The notes under the pieces were generated by a model, which had not been told where the DNA came from, made no database searches, and saw only the letters and a program-made list of their open reading frames with translations. This document shows positions 20,023-29,812 of a stretch of 64,000 nucleotides of DNA, one piece after another (position 1 is the stretch's first letter; each line of letters starts with the position of its first letter). Position numbers and translations under genes: made by a program. This DNA is from Enterobacter sp. JUb54 (GTDB lineage Bacteria > Pseudomonadota > Gammaproteobacteria > Enterobacterales > Enterobacteriaceae): contig NZ_CP060418.1 of assembly GCF_014298075.1 (NCBI RefSeq), positions 2,356,001 through 2,420,000 on the forward strand. Direction: 5' to 3'.

Positions 20023-20289
20023 ATGAAAAGACATCCGCTGTTACTCATCCCCCTCGTCTTTGTCACTCTCTCTTTTATTGCCCATGCCGGGACGCCCCCA
20101 CCGTCGCTCAGCGACGAGAGCGGCCCGTTACGCCCGGTCGGTAGCGTGTCGGCTTCCGGCGCCAGCAATCTCGATGATTTAGAAGCGAAACTGGCGGAAA
20201 AGGCCCGGGAACAAGGGGCTGTCGCCTGGCGCATCAACGCCGCCAACAGCAGCAATAAGATGTCGGGTACCGCCATCATCTATAAGTAA
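20023..20289 (+). CDS. mcbA: McbA/BhsA-family periplasmic protein (DUF1471)
   Basis: An 88-residue secreted protein with a signal peptide ending near HAG and one DUF1471 domain. The block LRPVGSVSASGASNLDDLE and the end GTAIIYK match E. coli McbA/YbiM, which sits at the same place beside fiu and affects colanic acid and biofilm. I choose ATG 20023 because GAGG lies 8 bases before it; earlier in-frame ATGs have no such site. The protein is paralogous to YbiJ at 24406. Confidence 0.88.
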   Translation: MKRHPLLLIPLVFVTLSFIAHAGTPPPSLSDESGPLRPVGSVSASGASNLDDLEAKLAEKAREQGAVAWRINAANSSNKMSGTAIIYK

Positions 20290-20447
20290 TGCTCATGTTT
20301 ACGGGCCAGCCCGCCCCGCTCGCTGGCCCTTCCATACCGCCACAAGCCCCGCCATGGCTCATTATCTCTGTTTATGTAGAAAAAATGCAGTTCATGTAAA
20401 TAAATGTGTTTATTTTTCTATTAATGAGTGATAAAAATTCGCCGTCA

Positions 20448-20478
20448 TTTGATAATAGTTATCAAAATCATTATCAAA
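20448..20478 (+). promoter_or_regulatory. Overlapping Fur boxes upstream of fiu
   Basis: The palindromic run made of TTTGATAATAGTTATCAAAA and CATTATCAAA matches overlapping Fur operators (GATAAT repeats). It lies about 100 bases before fiu. Iron repression of fiu by Fur is well known in E. coli. Confidence 0.8.
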
Positions 20479-20578
20479 CGCATTGTTATTTTAACAAATC
20501 ACCTGCAGTGGACGCCACGAAGCATCGCTTTGCCAGTGGTCATAATGACTAATTAAAACAATAAGTTGCTCATTGAAA

Positions 20579-22867
20579 ATGGATAAAAAACATCAGCTAC
20601 CGTTCAGTAGCTTTAACTCGCTGACAATTTTCACCGGCCTGTGTCTTAGCCTTTCTCCAACAGGTCAGGTGCTGGCAGCCGACAGCTCTGAACAAAACGC
20701 CGGCGAAACGCTGGTTGTTGAAGCACAAACCCCGTCGTTATATGCCCCGACACAATCCGCCGATCCCAAGTTTTCCCGCCCGATCGTTGATACAACTCGT
20801 ACGGTCACGGTGGTCTCCGAGCAGGTAATGAAAGATCAGGGCGTGACCAACCTGACCGATGCGCTGAAAAACGTCCCGGGGGTCGGGGCCTTCTATGCCG
20901 GTGAAAACGGTAACTCATCGACCGGTGATGCGATCTACATGCGCGGGGCCGACACCTCTAACAGCATTTACGTTGACGGTATTCGCGATATCGGCAGCGT
21001 TACCCGCGACACCTTCAACACCGAACAGGTTGAAGTGATCAAAGGCCCGTCCGGTTCCGACTACGGACGCAGCGCCCCAACCGGCTCGATCAATATGATC
21101 AGCAAACAGCCACGCCTGTCCTCCGGCATTGATGCTTCCGTCAGCGCAGGTAGCGCCTGGTCACGCCGCGGTACGCTGGATATCAACCAGGAAATTGGTG
21201 AAACCAGCGCCGTGCGCCTGAATTTGATGGGTGAGAAAAACCACGATGCCGGACGGGATCGTGTCGAAAATGAGCGTTACGGCGTCGCGCCATCGATCGC
21301 CTTTGGCCTCGACACCGGGACGCGCCTGTATCTTAACTACCTGCATGTCACCCAGCACAATACGCCTGACGGCGGCATCCCGACTATTGGCCTGCCGGGA
21401 TATTCCGCGCCGTCCGCTGGCACCGCCGCCCTCAACAGCTCCGGTAAAGTTGCCACCAGCAATTTCTACGGTACGGATTCCGATTACGACGACTCCACCA
21501 CCGATACCGTGACCATGCGCTTCGAGCACGATCTGAACGACACGACCACGATCCGCAATACCACCCGCTGGTCACGCGTGAAGCAGGATTACCTGATGAC
21601 CGCCATCATGGGCGGCGCGTCCAATATCACCCAGCCGAATCCAAATGACGTGGGTACCTGGACCTGGTCGCGTAACATGAACACCAAAGACGTCAGCAAT
21701 AAAATCGTCACCAACCAGACCAACCTGACCTCGACCTTCTACACCGGCACGGTGGAGCACGACGTGAGCACCGGCATCGAGTTCACCCGCGAAACCCAGG
21801 TCAACTACGGGGTTTACCCGATTACCGCGCCACCGGTGAATATCTACCATCCGAACAGCGGCGTTTCCGTGGGTGGCCTGAACCACAGCGGCGCCAATGC
21901 CAACGGGCAGACCGATACCTTCGGCGTATATGCCTTCGACACGCTGCAGATTACCCGTGATTTCGAGATTAACGGCGGCATCCGTCTGGACAGCTACCAG
22001 ACCAAATACGATAGCTCAAGCCTGTGTGGCGGTACCGGCCGTGGCGCCATAGCCTGCCCGACCGGCGTGGCGAAAAATACCCCGGTTACCACCGTCGATA
22101 CGTCCACCAGCGGCAACCTGGTTAACTGGAAAACCGGGGCGCTGTATCACCTGACCGATAACGGCAACATCTACGTCAACTACGCCATCTCGCAGCAACC
22201 GCCGGGCGGCAACAACTTCGCCCTGGCACAGAGCGGTACCGGCAACAGTGCCAACCGTACCGACTTCAAGCCGCAGAAAGCGAAAACCAGCGAAGTGGGC
22301 ACCAAGTGGGAGCTGTTGGATAAGCGCCTGCTGCTGACGGCGGCGATTTTCCGTACCGACATTGAGAATGAAGTCGAGCAAAACGACGACGGTACTTACT
22401 CGCAGTATGGTAAGAAGCGGGTTGAAGGCTATGAACTGTCGCTGGCCGGGAATATTACCCCGGACTGGCAGGTCATCGGCGGCTATACCCAGCAGCGCGC
22501 CAGCATCAGCGAAGGGTCCGACGTGGCCCAGGATGGCACCAGCGCGTTACCGTATACCCCGGAGCACGCCTTTACCGTCTGGAGCCAGTACCAGGCCACC
22601 GATGCGATTGCGCTTGGCGCAGGCGCACGTTACGTTGGCAGCATGCGTCGCGGAAGCGATGGTGCCGTCGGGACGCCGTCCCACACCGAAGGTTATTGGG
22701 TGGCCGATGCCAAAGTTGGCTATCGCATCAACCGTAACGTCGATCTGCAGCTGAACGTCTATAACCTGTTTGATACCAATTACGTCGCTTCCATCAACAA
22801 GAGCGGCTACCGTTATCACCCGGGCGAGCCACGCACGTTCCTGCTGACCGCCAATGTGCATTTCTGA
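20579..22867 (+). CDS. fiu: Catecholate siderophore TonB-dependent receptor Fiu
   Basis: A 762-residue outer-membrane receptor for monomeric catechols and catechol-linked antibiotics. The signal peptide ends at VLA, the TonB box is ETLVVEA (about 42-48), the plug domain runs to about 190 (LTDALKNVPGVGAF, IKGPSGSDYGRSAPTGSINM), and the barrel ends in VHF. It is colinear with E. coli Fiu (760 aa). The start ATG 20579 has no clear ribosome site; a TTG two codons upstream is possible. It lies upstream of ybiX with a small terminator between. Confidence 0.95.
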   Translation: MDKKHQLPFSSFNSLTIFTGLCLSLSPTGQVLAADSSEQNAGETLVVEAQTPSLYAPTQSADPKFSRPIVDTTRTVTVVSEQVMKDQGVTNLTDALKNVPGVGAFYAGENGNSSTGDAIYMRGADTSNSIYVDGIRDIGSVTRDTFNTEQVEVIKGPSGSDYGRSAPTGSINMISKQPRLSSGIDASVSAGSAWSRRGTLDINQEIGETSAVRLNLMGEKNHDAGRDRVENERYGVAPSIAFGLDTGTRLYLNYLHVTQHNTPDGGIPTIGLPGYSAPSAGTAALNSSGKVATSNFYGTDSDYDDSTTDTVTMRFEHDLNDTTTIRNTTRWSRVKQDYLMTAIMGGASNITQPNPNDVGTWTWSRNMNTKDVSNKIVTNQTNLTSTFYTGTVEHDVSTGIEFTRETQVNYGVYPITAPPVNIYHPNSGVSVGGLNHSGANANGQTDTFGVYAFDTLQITRDFEINGGIRLDSYQTKYDSSSLCGGTGRGAIACPTGVAKNTPVTTVDTSTSGNLVNWKTGALYHLTDNGNIYVNYAISQQPPGGNNFALAQSGTGNSANRTDFKPQKAKTSEVGTKWELLDKRLLLTAAIFRTDIENEVEQNDDGTYSQYGKKRVEGYELSLAGNITPDWQVIGGYTQQRASISEGSDVAQDGTSALPYTPEHAFTVWSQYQATDAIALGAGARYVGSMRRGSDGAVGTPSHTEGYWVADAKVGYRINRNVDLQLNVYNLFDTNYVASINKSGYRYHPGEPRTFLLTANVHF

Positions 22868-22873
22868 TCCGAT

Positions 22874-22898
22874 ACGGGGCGTTAACGCCCCGTTTTCT
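22874..22898 (+). terminator. Hairpin terminator between fiu and ybiX
   Basis: An 8-bp perfect stem ACGGGGCG / CGCCCCGT with loop TTAA is followed by TTTTCT. It may lower ybiX expression relative to fiu. Confidence 0.7.
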
Positions 22899-22912
22899 CT
22901 GGAGAACCAAAG

Positions 22913-23590
22913 ATGATGTACCATATTCCCGCCGTCCTCAGCCCGCAGGACGTTGCCGCGTTTAACCAGCGCTTGCAGCAGGCCGAATGGGTAGACGGTC
23001 GCGCCACTACCGGCGATCAGGGCGCGCAGGTGAAGAAAAACCAGCAGGTGGATACCCGCAGCCCGCTGTATGACGAACTGCAGAACCACGTGCTGGCGGC
23101 GCTAAATCGCAGCGCGTTGTTTTTCGCCGCGGCGTTGCCAAAAACGATCTCCAGCCCGCTGTTTAACCGCTACCAGCAGAGTGAAACCTACGGTTTTCAC
23201 GTTGACGGCGCGGTACGCAGCCACGCGCAGAACGGCTGGATGCGCACCGATCTTTCCGCCACGCTGTTCCTGAGCGCCCCGGAGAGCTATGAAGGCGGCG
23301 AACTGGTGATTAACGACACCTATGGTCAGCATTCGGTCAAACTGCCGGCCGGCGATCTGGTGCTCTACCCTTCCAGCAGCCTGCACTCGGTCATGCCGGT
23401 CACTCAGGGCGTGCGCGTGGCCTCCTTTCTGTGGGTGCAGTCGATGATTCGCGACGACAAACGGCGCGGCATGCTGTTCGAACTGGATCGCAATATACAA
23501 ACCCTGAAAAGCCGCCACGGCGAAAGTGACGAAGTGCTGTCGCTGCTCAACCTCTATCACAACCTGCTGCGGGAATGGTCAGAAATCTGA
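22913..23590 (+). CDS. ybiX: PKHD-type Fe(II)/2-oxoglutarate hydroxylase YbiX
   Basis: A 225-residue dioxygenase of the PiuC/PKHD group, often found next to TonB-dependent siderophore receptors. The iron ligands are His and Asp in [12 protein letters not shown] (about residues 95-106) and a later His in [10 protein letters not shown]; the 2-oxoglutarate-binding Arg is in GVRVASF. Same length as E. coli YbiX. The substrate is unknown. It is likely part of the Fur-controlled fiu unit. Confidence 0.93.
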   Translation: MMYHIPAVLSPQDVAAFNQRLQQAEWVDGRATTGDQGAQVKKNQQVDTRSPLYDELQNHVLAALNRSALFFAAALPKTISSPLFNRYQQSETYGFHVDGAVRSHAQNGWMRTDLSATLFLSAPESYEGGELVINDTYGQHSVKLPAGDLVLYPSSSLHSVMPVTQGVRVASFLWVQSMIRDDKRRGMLFELDRNIQTLKSRHGESDEVLSLLNLYHNLLREWSEI

Positions 23591-23639
23591 CCTTTATCGA
23601 TGCTTTTTCTGCGCCCGGTTTTCTATACTGATATTCATA

Positions 23640-23835
23640 TCCCATCCCAGTAGACGTACATTGTTGCAGCCAGTTTGAGCACGGACAGCGCGGAACAACC
23701 GGAGCGTACACGCAGTACGTGAGGATTGTATTCGCTTCGCTCACCCTTCGGGCCGCCCTGAAGGGCGTTCAAAGATAAATCTTTGTGAGTACTGCCCAGG
23801 CCCAAAATGGCAAATAAAATAGTCTACTAAGTAAC
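23640..23835. repeat. Structured intergenic element, probable dispersed repeat
   Basis: The gap between ybiX and ybiI contains several stacked hairpins: CGTAC-ACGCA-GTACG (about 23703-23717), CCCTTC/GAAGGG (about 23744-23765) and CAAAGAT-AA-ATCTTTG (about 23769-23784). A GC-rich core sits inside an AT-rich end (CAAAATGGCAAATAAAATAG). The layout and wording resemble mobile intergenic repeats of enterics that I have seen elsewhere, but I cannot confirm copy number here. Confidence 0.5.
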
Positions 23836-23853
23836 GCTGAATGGAGGTGCAGC

Positions 23854-24120
23854 ATGGCATCAGGCTGGGCAAACGACGGCGCAGTACAGGATCAAATCGA
23901 CAGTACCATCGACGATGCGGTCGCGCGGGCGAGAAATGCGCTTCCCAGCGGCGAGAGCCACAAATTTTGTGATGAATGCGGAGAGCCGATTCCGGAGGCC
24001 CGCCGTAAGGCGATCCCTGGGGTCAGATTCTGCGTGAAGTGCCAACAGGATAAAGATTTACATAACAATACATTTTCAGGATATAATCGCAGAGGATCCA
24101 AGGACAGCCAGCTTCGCTGA
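23854..24120 (+). CDS. ybiI: DksA-type zinc finger protein YbiI
   Basis: An 88-residue protein with a C4 zinc finger, CDECGEP at about 38-44 and CVKCQQD at about 59-65. It is related to the DksA/TraR family but lacks the long coiled coil. It matches E. coli YbiI in length and sequence. GGAGG lies 6 bases before the ATG. Its role is not established. Confidence 0.92.
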   Translation: MASGWANDGAVQDQIDSTIDDAVARARNALPSGESHKFCDECGEPIPEARRKAIPGVRFCVKCQQDKDLHNNTFSGYNRRGSKDSQLR

Positions 24121-24341
24121 CTCTCCTTTACCGTTCATTACCGCAGAAGGCGTTATCTTTTCGCGCACGTTTTTTGGCGAATAAAGTAGCAATCCGTGCC
24201 CTTCAAACTTTCTCCACGCCGCTATCGCCCTTGCGTTGACTTCGGCGACAAATAATTTATTAATATTCAATAAATTAATAATGGTTCAAAAAAATTGATG
24301 GAGACTGTTAATTTCCTTCGATTTTATATCTCGCAAAAAAA

Positions 24342-24357
24342 CGTGATACTTATCACA
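24342..24357. promoter_or_regulatory. CRP-like palindrome upstream of ybiJ
   Basis: CGTGATACTTATCACA matches TGTGA-N6-TCACA in nine of ten half-site bases, 49 bases before the ybiJ start. Further upstream the AT-rich inverted repeat AATTTATT / AATAAATT (24254-24276) stands alone. CRP control is inferred only from the match. Confidence 0.5.
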
Positions 24358-24405
24358 TCGACGGAACATCGTCCCCTTAACAAAATAACCTGCGAGAGAT
24401 TGACT

Positions 24406-24666
24406 ATGAAAACCATTAAATATGCTGCCGCTGCTATTGCCCTGTCTGCCCTGTCCTTTGGTGCTTTTGCCGCTCAGCCGGTAACGTCGGCTCAGGCTGA
24501 AAGCATGAACAAAATTGGTGTGGTTTCTGCGGAAGGCGCAACGACGCTGGACGGTCTGGAAGCAAAACTGGCTGAGAAAGCAAGTGCTGCTGGCGCAACC
24601 GGCTACAGCATCACTTCTGCGAACACCAACAACAAATTGAGCGGTACCGCGGTTATCTATAAATAA
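24406..24666 (+). CDS. ybiJ: DUF1471 periplasmic protein YbiJ
   Basis: An 86-residue secreted protein: signal peptide MKTIKYAAAAIALSALSFGAFA, then a single DUF1471 domain with MNKIGVVSAEGATTLDGLEAKLAEKA and the closing GTAVIYK. It matches E. coli YbiJ end to end (86 aa). It is the second DUF1471 protein in this 5-kb stretch, and McbA at 20023 is its paralogue. The family often responds to envelope or oxidative stress. Confidence 0.93.
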   Translation: MKTIKYAAAAIALSALSFGAFAAQPVTSAQAESMNKIGVVSAEGATTLDGLEAKLAEKASAAGATGYSITSANTNNKLSGTAVIYK

Positions 24667-24717
24667 GCGCGAGCCACTGTATTACCCCCTGAAAAAACCC
24701 TTGAAATACCCTTGTTT

Positions 24718-24749
24718 GCCCGTCCGCGCCACCGGACGGGCTTTTTTTT
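24718..24749 (+). terminator. Rho-independent terminator of ybiJ
   Basis: A 9-bp stem GCCCGTCCG / CGGACGGGC is followed by eight T residues. Confidence 0.9.
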
Positions 24750-24787
24750 GCGTGCTATCCACAAGCGACCAACAAGCGACCCGCGAG

Positions 24788-25756
24788 CTACCAGTGCTCT
24801 GCGACCTTCGCCAGCCCCTGCTCAAGCGTGGCTACTTCGCCAGTCGCAACCAGGCAGCATGCCAGCTGAATACGCAGCGACGACGGCAGCGGTTCGCTCC
24901 CCGTCATGCAGCGCTCAATCCAGCGAGCGGTCACCTGCGGGTCTTTTGATTCCGGGAGGGCCACAGGCGCCTCCGCGACCTCTGTTTGCCGTTCATACAA
25001 GACCTGCGTTTGCGCTCCCGCAATCAGGCTAATCTGCGGACAACGCTGCGGGTTGGCATACACCTCACCCTCCGTACCGTGCATCAATAACGCCCGGCCG
25101 CCGGTCTCGGCAAAAAAGGCGGCTACCCGGCCGACATACTCCGGATGCGAGACGCTCGACAGACGCAGCGCCGCATCTTCGGCAAACGGCGTCGCCAGTT
25201 TCGCCAGAGTATGCGCACTGTTACGTACCCCCATCCGCCAGCGCAGGGCCAGCTGCTTCTCCAGTGGTGGGCAAAATGCGCCGACCGGAATATAGACCGG
25301 CTCGTGACTGTCCAGCCGGGCCTGCGCCTGGCCGGCATGTATCGTTGCCGGAATGCCCATCAGCTCAAAAATCGTCTCGCTCAGTACCCGGGTTGGATCG
25401 TGGCTGACGCCATGGACCACCACCGGGAAGCCGAGCTTATGCAGCAGCACCGCCAGCAGCGGCGTCAGGTTGGCCTGTTTACGCGCGCCGTTATAGCTGG
25501 GGATGACAATCGGCATCGGCCTGGCGACGGGCGGCGTCAGACGCAAGGTCTTCTGCTGCATGGCTTCGTAGAAGCCTTTCATTTCTGCTTCGCCTTCGCC
25601 TTTAATGCGCAGGGCGATTAAAATCCCGCCCAGCTCCAGCTCGGCCACGTCGCCGTCGAGCATTCGCGAGTAAAGCGCGCGGGCAGTATCCACATCCAGG
25701 TCACGCGCGTGATTTTTCCCGCGCCCGACTTCTTTAATGATCTTGCTGTAGTCCAT
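24788..25756 (-). CDS. ybiB: YbiB, TrpD2-like nucleic-acid-binding protein
   Basis: A 322-residue protein of the anthranilate phosphoribosyltransferase-like TrpD2 family. It keeps the NP-transferase fold (MDYSKIIKEVGRGKNHARDLD at the start, VVHGVSHDPTRVLSETIFELMGIP in the middle) but belongs to the branch that binds DNA/RNA rather than making tryptophan. It lies 42 bases after dinG on the same strand, so it is likely in the SOS-induced dinG-ybiB operon, as in E. coli. AGGAG precedes the ATG. Confidence 0.9.
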   Translation of the reverse strand: MDYSKIIKEVGRGKNHARDLDVDTARALYSRMLDGDVAELELGGILIALRIKGEGEAEMKGFYEAMQQKTLRLTPPVARPMPIVIPSYNGARKQANLTPLLAVLLHKLGFPVVVHGVSHDPTRVLSETIFELMGIPATIHAGQAQARLDSHEPVYIPVGAFCPPLEKQLALRWRMGVRNSAHTLAKLATPFAEDAALRLSSVSHPEYVGRVAAFFAETGGRALLMHGTEGEVYANPQRCPQISLIAGAQTQVLYERQTEVAEAPVALPESKDPQVTARWIERCMTGSEPLPSSLRIQLACCLVATGEVATLEQGLAKVAEHW

Positions 25757-25798
25757 CGAAGACTCCTGTTAGCTGCTCACATCGCCGACATCGCATTA

Positions 25799-27943
25799 TT
25801 ATCGCCGTTTACGGCGGGTCTGTTTGGCTTTCGTATTGACGGTAACCTCAGGGACGGCAGGCTGTTCTATTGGAAAAACGGGCAATGCATTCAGTAGACG
25901 CTTACCATAATTTTTGGTCAACAAACGCTTGTCATAAATCACCACTTCGCCCCAACAGCTATGGCTGCGGATAAGGCGCCCGACCTGCTGGATCAGATTG
26001 AAAGAGGCGCTGGGCAGACTTTGCACCTCGAACGGGTAGCGATTCAGGCTCTTGAGCCATTCCCCTTCGGTAATCACCACCGGGCTGTCGATCGGCGGAA
26101 ACGCGATTTTATGAATATGCACCTGGCTGAGCAACTCACCTTTGAGATCCAGCCCTTCGGCAAAGGACTGAAGCCCCACCAGCACGCTGCGCTCGCCGCC
26201 TTCAACCCGCTTGCGGTGCAGTTCCACCAGCCGGTAACGCGGTTTGTCACCCTGTACCAACAGTAGCAAACGCAGGTCGGTGACGTGTTCCAGAAAACGT
26301 TGCATCGCCCGGCCGCTGGCAAACAGCACCAGCATCCCGAGGTGTTTTTTACTCTCGACCTGTTCGCGGAAATAGGCCGCCATTTCGGCGATATGCTGCT
26401 CTTCGGTATCGATCAGCGGCTCGTAGTGCATCTGCGGGATAATGATTTTGCCCTGCTCGACGTGGTTGAAGGGGGAGTCCAACGCCACAAAGCGGTCGCC
26501 CGCTTTCTCCTTCAGACCGCTCATCTCCTGCAGACGAGAAAAACTGTTTAACGAGCGCAGCGTCGCGGAGGTGACGACAATATGCGGCACGCTGCGCCAC
26601 AGCAATCTTTCGAGCTGGTCGCTGACGCGAATACCCACGCAGTGGAACCAGATATGCGCCTGCCCGTCACGCATATCGCGCGTGACCCATTTCGTCACCG
26701 GCGCGCCGGAAGACTGGGCCAGAGACGCCAGCCGCCACAGCTTGCTCTGGCTTTCAAACATCCCCAGCGCGCGGTTCATCTGCAACAGTACCCGGTGCAG
26801 ACGGACCACATCGTGGCTGCCGGTTTTCTCGCCGAGATCGGTGAGGAACAGCTCCGCCAGCCCGCGCAGCATGTCGGTGAGTTTTGCCAGCCGCTGGCAA
26901 ATGTCCATCACCTCCTGCGGCAGTTCGCCCATCGGGAAGCGATGCTCGGCTTCCTGACCGGCGGGCAGATACAGCGCAAGAATGTTGTTCAGCGAGGCGA
27001 TCAGCTCATACAGCTCTTCGCAGTGGCTGGTCAGCCGCTCGGGGTTCGCCAGCGGTGGCGTAGTTTTAGGGCGGAACTGCTCCATGCAGGTCGCCACCAG
27101 CTTGCTGAACAGGTCCAGCTGCAGCCGATACCACGGGGCGGTCATCTCGGCGCTCATCTCCAGCGCATCGCGGGCGACGTCCGGGAGATGATGGCCTTCA
27201 TCGAGCACCAGCAGCAGGTTTTTCGGCTCCGGCAGCACCGCTTCGCTCTCCATCGCCGCCATCACCAGCGCATGGTTCGCCACCACCACTTCCGCTTCCT
27301 GGATTTCGCGCCGGGCGACGAAAAACGGACATTCGCGGTAGTAGTGACAGTTGCGGTTCAGGCAGCTGGCCTTATCGGTGCTCAGACGGCTCCACAGCGC
27401 ATCGTCGACGGGTTTATCGGTATGATCGCGCAGGCCGTCCCAACGGTAGCTATCGAGGTCGCTTTTCAGCGTTGCGCACAGCACCTGCTCGGCCTGATTC
27501 TTCGGCGTCAGGTCATCATCCAGAAACGCCAGCAGGTCCTGCTGGGTGGGTTCGGTGCTGGCCAGCGCCGTCAGGTTTCGCGGACACACGTAGCGCCCGC
27601 GCCCAAAGGCGGCGGTAAAACGCAGATCAGGGATGATTTTACGCAGTAGCGGCAGATCTTTGCTGTAGATCTGATCCTGCAGCGCCACGTTGGCGGTACT
27701 GACCACCAGCGTTTTCTGCTCCTCACGGGCGATAGCAATCCCGGGGATCAGATAGGACAGGGTTTTCCCGACGCCGGTGGGGGCTTCAATTGCCAGGTGT
27801 CGTCCTTCTTCCCCGGTGAGCGTTTTCGCCACATCAGCAATCATCTGCCGCTGCGGTGGACGGGGAATAAAGTCCGGAATCTGTTCCTGAAGCGCCTTAT
27901 ACCAGGCGGCGATTTGCGTTTTTAGCGCAGTGGTCAAAGCCAT
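25799..27943 (-). CDS. dinG: ATP-dependent DNA helicase DinG
   Basis: A 714-residue 5'-3' superfamily 2 helicase of the XPD type that resolves R-loops and damaged forks. Walker A is APTGVGKT with Lys60, the DEAH-like box DEGHHLPD, and the Fe-S cluster cysteines Cys120, Cys194, Cys199 and Cys205 are all in place. Motif VI QQVGRLIRS is near the C-terminus. It matches E. coli DinG (716 aa). A LexA box lies 14 bases upstream of the start. Confidence 0.96.
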   Translation of the reverse strand: MALTTALKTQIAAWYKALQEQIPDFIPRPPQRQMIADVAKTLTGEEGRHLAIEAPTGVGKTLSYLIPGIAIAREEQKTLVVSTANVALQDQIYSKDLPLLRKIIPDLRFTAAFGRGRYVCPRNLTALASTEPTQQDLLAFLDDDLTPKNQAEQVLCATLKSDLDSYRWDGLRDHTDKPVDDALWSRLSTDKASCLNRNCHYYRECPFFVARREIQEAEVVVANHALVMAAMESEAVLPEPKNLLLVLDEGHHLPDVARDALEMSAEMTAPWYRLQLDLFSKLVATCMEQFRPKTTPPLANPERLTSHCEELYELIASLNNILALYLPAGQEAEHRFPMGELPQEVMDICQRLAKLTDMLRGLAELFLTDLGEKTGSHDVVRLHRVLLQMNRALGMFESQSKLWRLASLAQSSGAPVTKWVTRDMRDGQAHIWFHCVGIRVSDQLERLLWRSVPHIVVTSATLRSLNSFSRLQEMSGLKEKAGDRFVALDSPFNHVEQGKIIIPQMHYEPLIDTEEQHIAEMAAYFREQVESKKHLGMLVLFASGRAMQRFLEHVTDLRLLLLVQGDKPRYRLVELHRKRVEGGERSVLVGLQSFAEGLDLKGELLSQVHIHKIAFPPIDSPVVITEGEWLKSLNRYPFEVQSLPSASFNLIQQVGRLIRSHSCWGEVVIYDKRLLTKNYGKRLLNALPVFPIEQPAVPEVTVNTKAKQTRRKRR

Positions 27944-27956
27944 GAGAAAACCTGAA

Positions 27957-27976
27957 TACTGTATAAACAGCCACTA
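27957..27976. promoter_or_regulatory. LexA (SOS) box of dinG
   Basis: TACTGTATAAACAGCCACTA has the TACTG-N10-CACTA form (consensus TACTG-N10-CAGTA), 14 bases before the dinG start. It matches the known E. coli dinG operator read on the other strand. Confidence 0.85.
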
Positions 27977-28083
27977 TTGTGACACTTTTTGCCGGCCGGG
28001 AGGAATTTCTTTCTGCGTAATGTGGAATGAGGCTCGGGAATTGATAACGCCCGGGCGCGAATCGCAGGGCAAGCAGGAAAACG

Positions 28084-28117
28084 CCCCGGATGACGGCGTG
28101 ATGACCACCATCCGGGG
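28084..28117. repeat. REP-like hairpin between dinG and rhlE
   Basis: A 9-bp perfect inverted repeat CCCCGGATG / CATCCGGGG with a GACGGCGTGATG-type loop resembles a repetitive extragenic palindrome. It lies 52 bases past the rhlE stop, so it also can act as the rhlE transcript end. Confidence 0.6.
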
Positions 28118-28168
28118 GAAGTTATATCACCAGACTACAACCCGGTGACATAACCGCGGGAGATACCG

Positions 28169-29563
28169 TTATTCAGCCGCTGCGGGTTTACGCGGACGAC
28201 GGCGACGCTGCTGTTCGCCGGTCGGTTTCGCATCACCGATACGACGGGAAGGTCTGGCTCCGGCTTTCGGCGCATCGCCTTCCTGACGACGTGGAGCAGA
28301 CTGCTGGCTGCGGCCCTGAGCGTTACGCCCCTGCCCCTGACCGCCGCGACCCTGGCTCTGACCACGACCACCGCCGCCGCCACGTTGCTGGCGACCGTTT
28401 TGAATCGGCTCGGCTTTGATCGACGGGTCCGGCGCATAACCTGCAACCGCGATACGTGGGATCTCTTTTTTCAGCAGACGTTCGATGTCGTGCAGCAGCT
28501 TATGCTCGTCGACGCAGACCAGCGACAGCGCTTCGCCGGTGGCAGCAGCACGACCGGTACGACCGATACGGTGAACATAATCTTCCGGTACGTTCGGCAG
28601 CTCGTAGTTCACTACGTGCGGCAGCTCTTCGATATCCAGACCGCGCGCGGCGATATCGGTGGCCACCAGCACGCGAATGCTGCCGGATTTAAAGTCGGCT
28701 AAGGCACGAGTACGGGCGCCCTGGCTTTTATTACCATGAATGGCCGCGCTGCGAATGCCGTCTTTATTCAGCTGCTCTGCCAGATGGTTGGCACCGTGCT
28801 TGGTACGGGTAAAGACCAGCACCTGCTGCCAGTTACCTTCGCCGATCATCTGTGACAGCAGTTCCCGCTTGCGCTTCTTATCAACGAAATGCACGTGCTG
28901 CGTCACCTGCTCGGAAGCGGTGTTGCGGCGAGCGACTTCGATCTCCAGCGGGTTATGCAGCAGCTTTTCCGCCAGGGCTTTAATGTCGTCAGAGAAGGTC
29001 GCGGAGAACAGCAGGTTCTGTCGTTTAGCCGGCAGCTTCGCCAGCACGCGACGGATATCGTGGATAAAGCCCATGTCCAGCATGCGGTCGGCTTCGTCCA
29101 GTACCAGCACCTCAACCTTATCAAGGCTGACAGCATTCTGATGTTCAAGATCCAGCAGGCGCCCAGGGGTCGCCACCAGCACATCCACGCCGCTGCGCAG
29201 TTTCATCATCTGCGGGTTAATGCTCACGCCGCCGAAGACCACCAGCGAACGGATATTCAGGTACTTGCTGTAATCGCGAACGTTTTCGCCGATCTGGGCC
29301 GCCAGCTCACGGGTTGGCGTGAGGATCAGCGCACGCACCGGGCGACGGCCTTTGGCATGCGGCTCTTTCTGGATCAGATGCTGCAGCAGCGGCAGCGTAA
29401 AGCCCGCCGTTTTGCCGGTGCCGGTCTGGGCGCTGGCCATCAGATCGCGACCCTGCAACACCGCAGGGATCGCCTGCTGCTGAATTGGGGTTGGCTCAAG
29501 GTAACCTTGTTCAGCGACGGCGCGCAGGATATCAGGGTTCAGGCCAAGGGAATCAAAAGACAT
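28169..29563 (-). CDS. rhlE: DEAD-box ATP-dependent RNA helicase RhlE
   Basis: A 464-residue RNA helicase with roles in ribosome assembly and RNA decay. Motifs are AQTGTGKT (I), DEAD (II), SAT (III) and HRIGRTGR (VI), followed by a low-complexity Gly/Arg/Gln tail ([12 protein letters not shown] and RRRRPRKP). I start at MSFDSLGL (29563), which fits E. coli RhlE and has GGAG upstream; the longer frame would add 26 residues of another composition. It is divergent from cecR, and CecR is known to control rhlE in E. coli. Confidence 0.95.
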   Translation of the reverse strand: MSFDSLGLNPDILRAVAEQGYLEPTPIQQQAIPAVLQGRDLMASAQTGTGKTAGFTLPLLQHLIQKEPHAKGRRPVRALILTPTRELAAQIGENVRDYSKYLNIRSLVVFGGVSINPQMMKLRSGVDVLVATPGRLLDLEHQNAVSLDKVEVLVLDEADRMLDMGFIHDIRRVLAKLPAKRQNLLFSATFSDDIKALAEKLLHNPLEIEVARRNTASEQVTQHVHFVDKKRKRELLSQMIGEGNWQQVLVFTRTKHGANHLAEQLNKDGIRSAAIHGNKSQGARTRALADFKSGSIRVLVATDIAARGLDIEELPHVVNYELPNVPEDYVHRIGRTGRAAATGEALSLVCVDEHKLLHDIERLLKKEIPRIAVAGYAPDPSIKAEPIQNGRQQRGGGGGRGQSQGRGGQGQGRNAQGRSQQSAPRRQEGDAPKAGARPSRRIGDAKPTGEQQRRRRPRKPAAAE

Positions 29564-29812
29564 AACAACTCCAAACCGCCCCGGCCCATGACAGGCGTAG
29601 TTTTCGGGGAGATTATTGCAATAAGAGATGGCAAAAACCACAATGCCATGAAGGGGCGCAGTCTAGCAGGTTTTGTGACGTAGCGCATAAAATATCCCCT
29701 CGGGGTTTTTCCGCCGGATAATCCTCGTCCCCCTGCCCGGCAACGTCGGATGTCACAGAACGTCACAGAGAGTATTCACCATTCTGGACAGTTCCGCGAA
29801 CCGGATATATTC

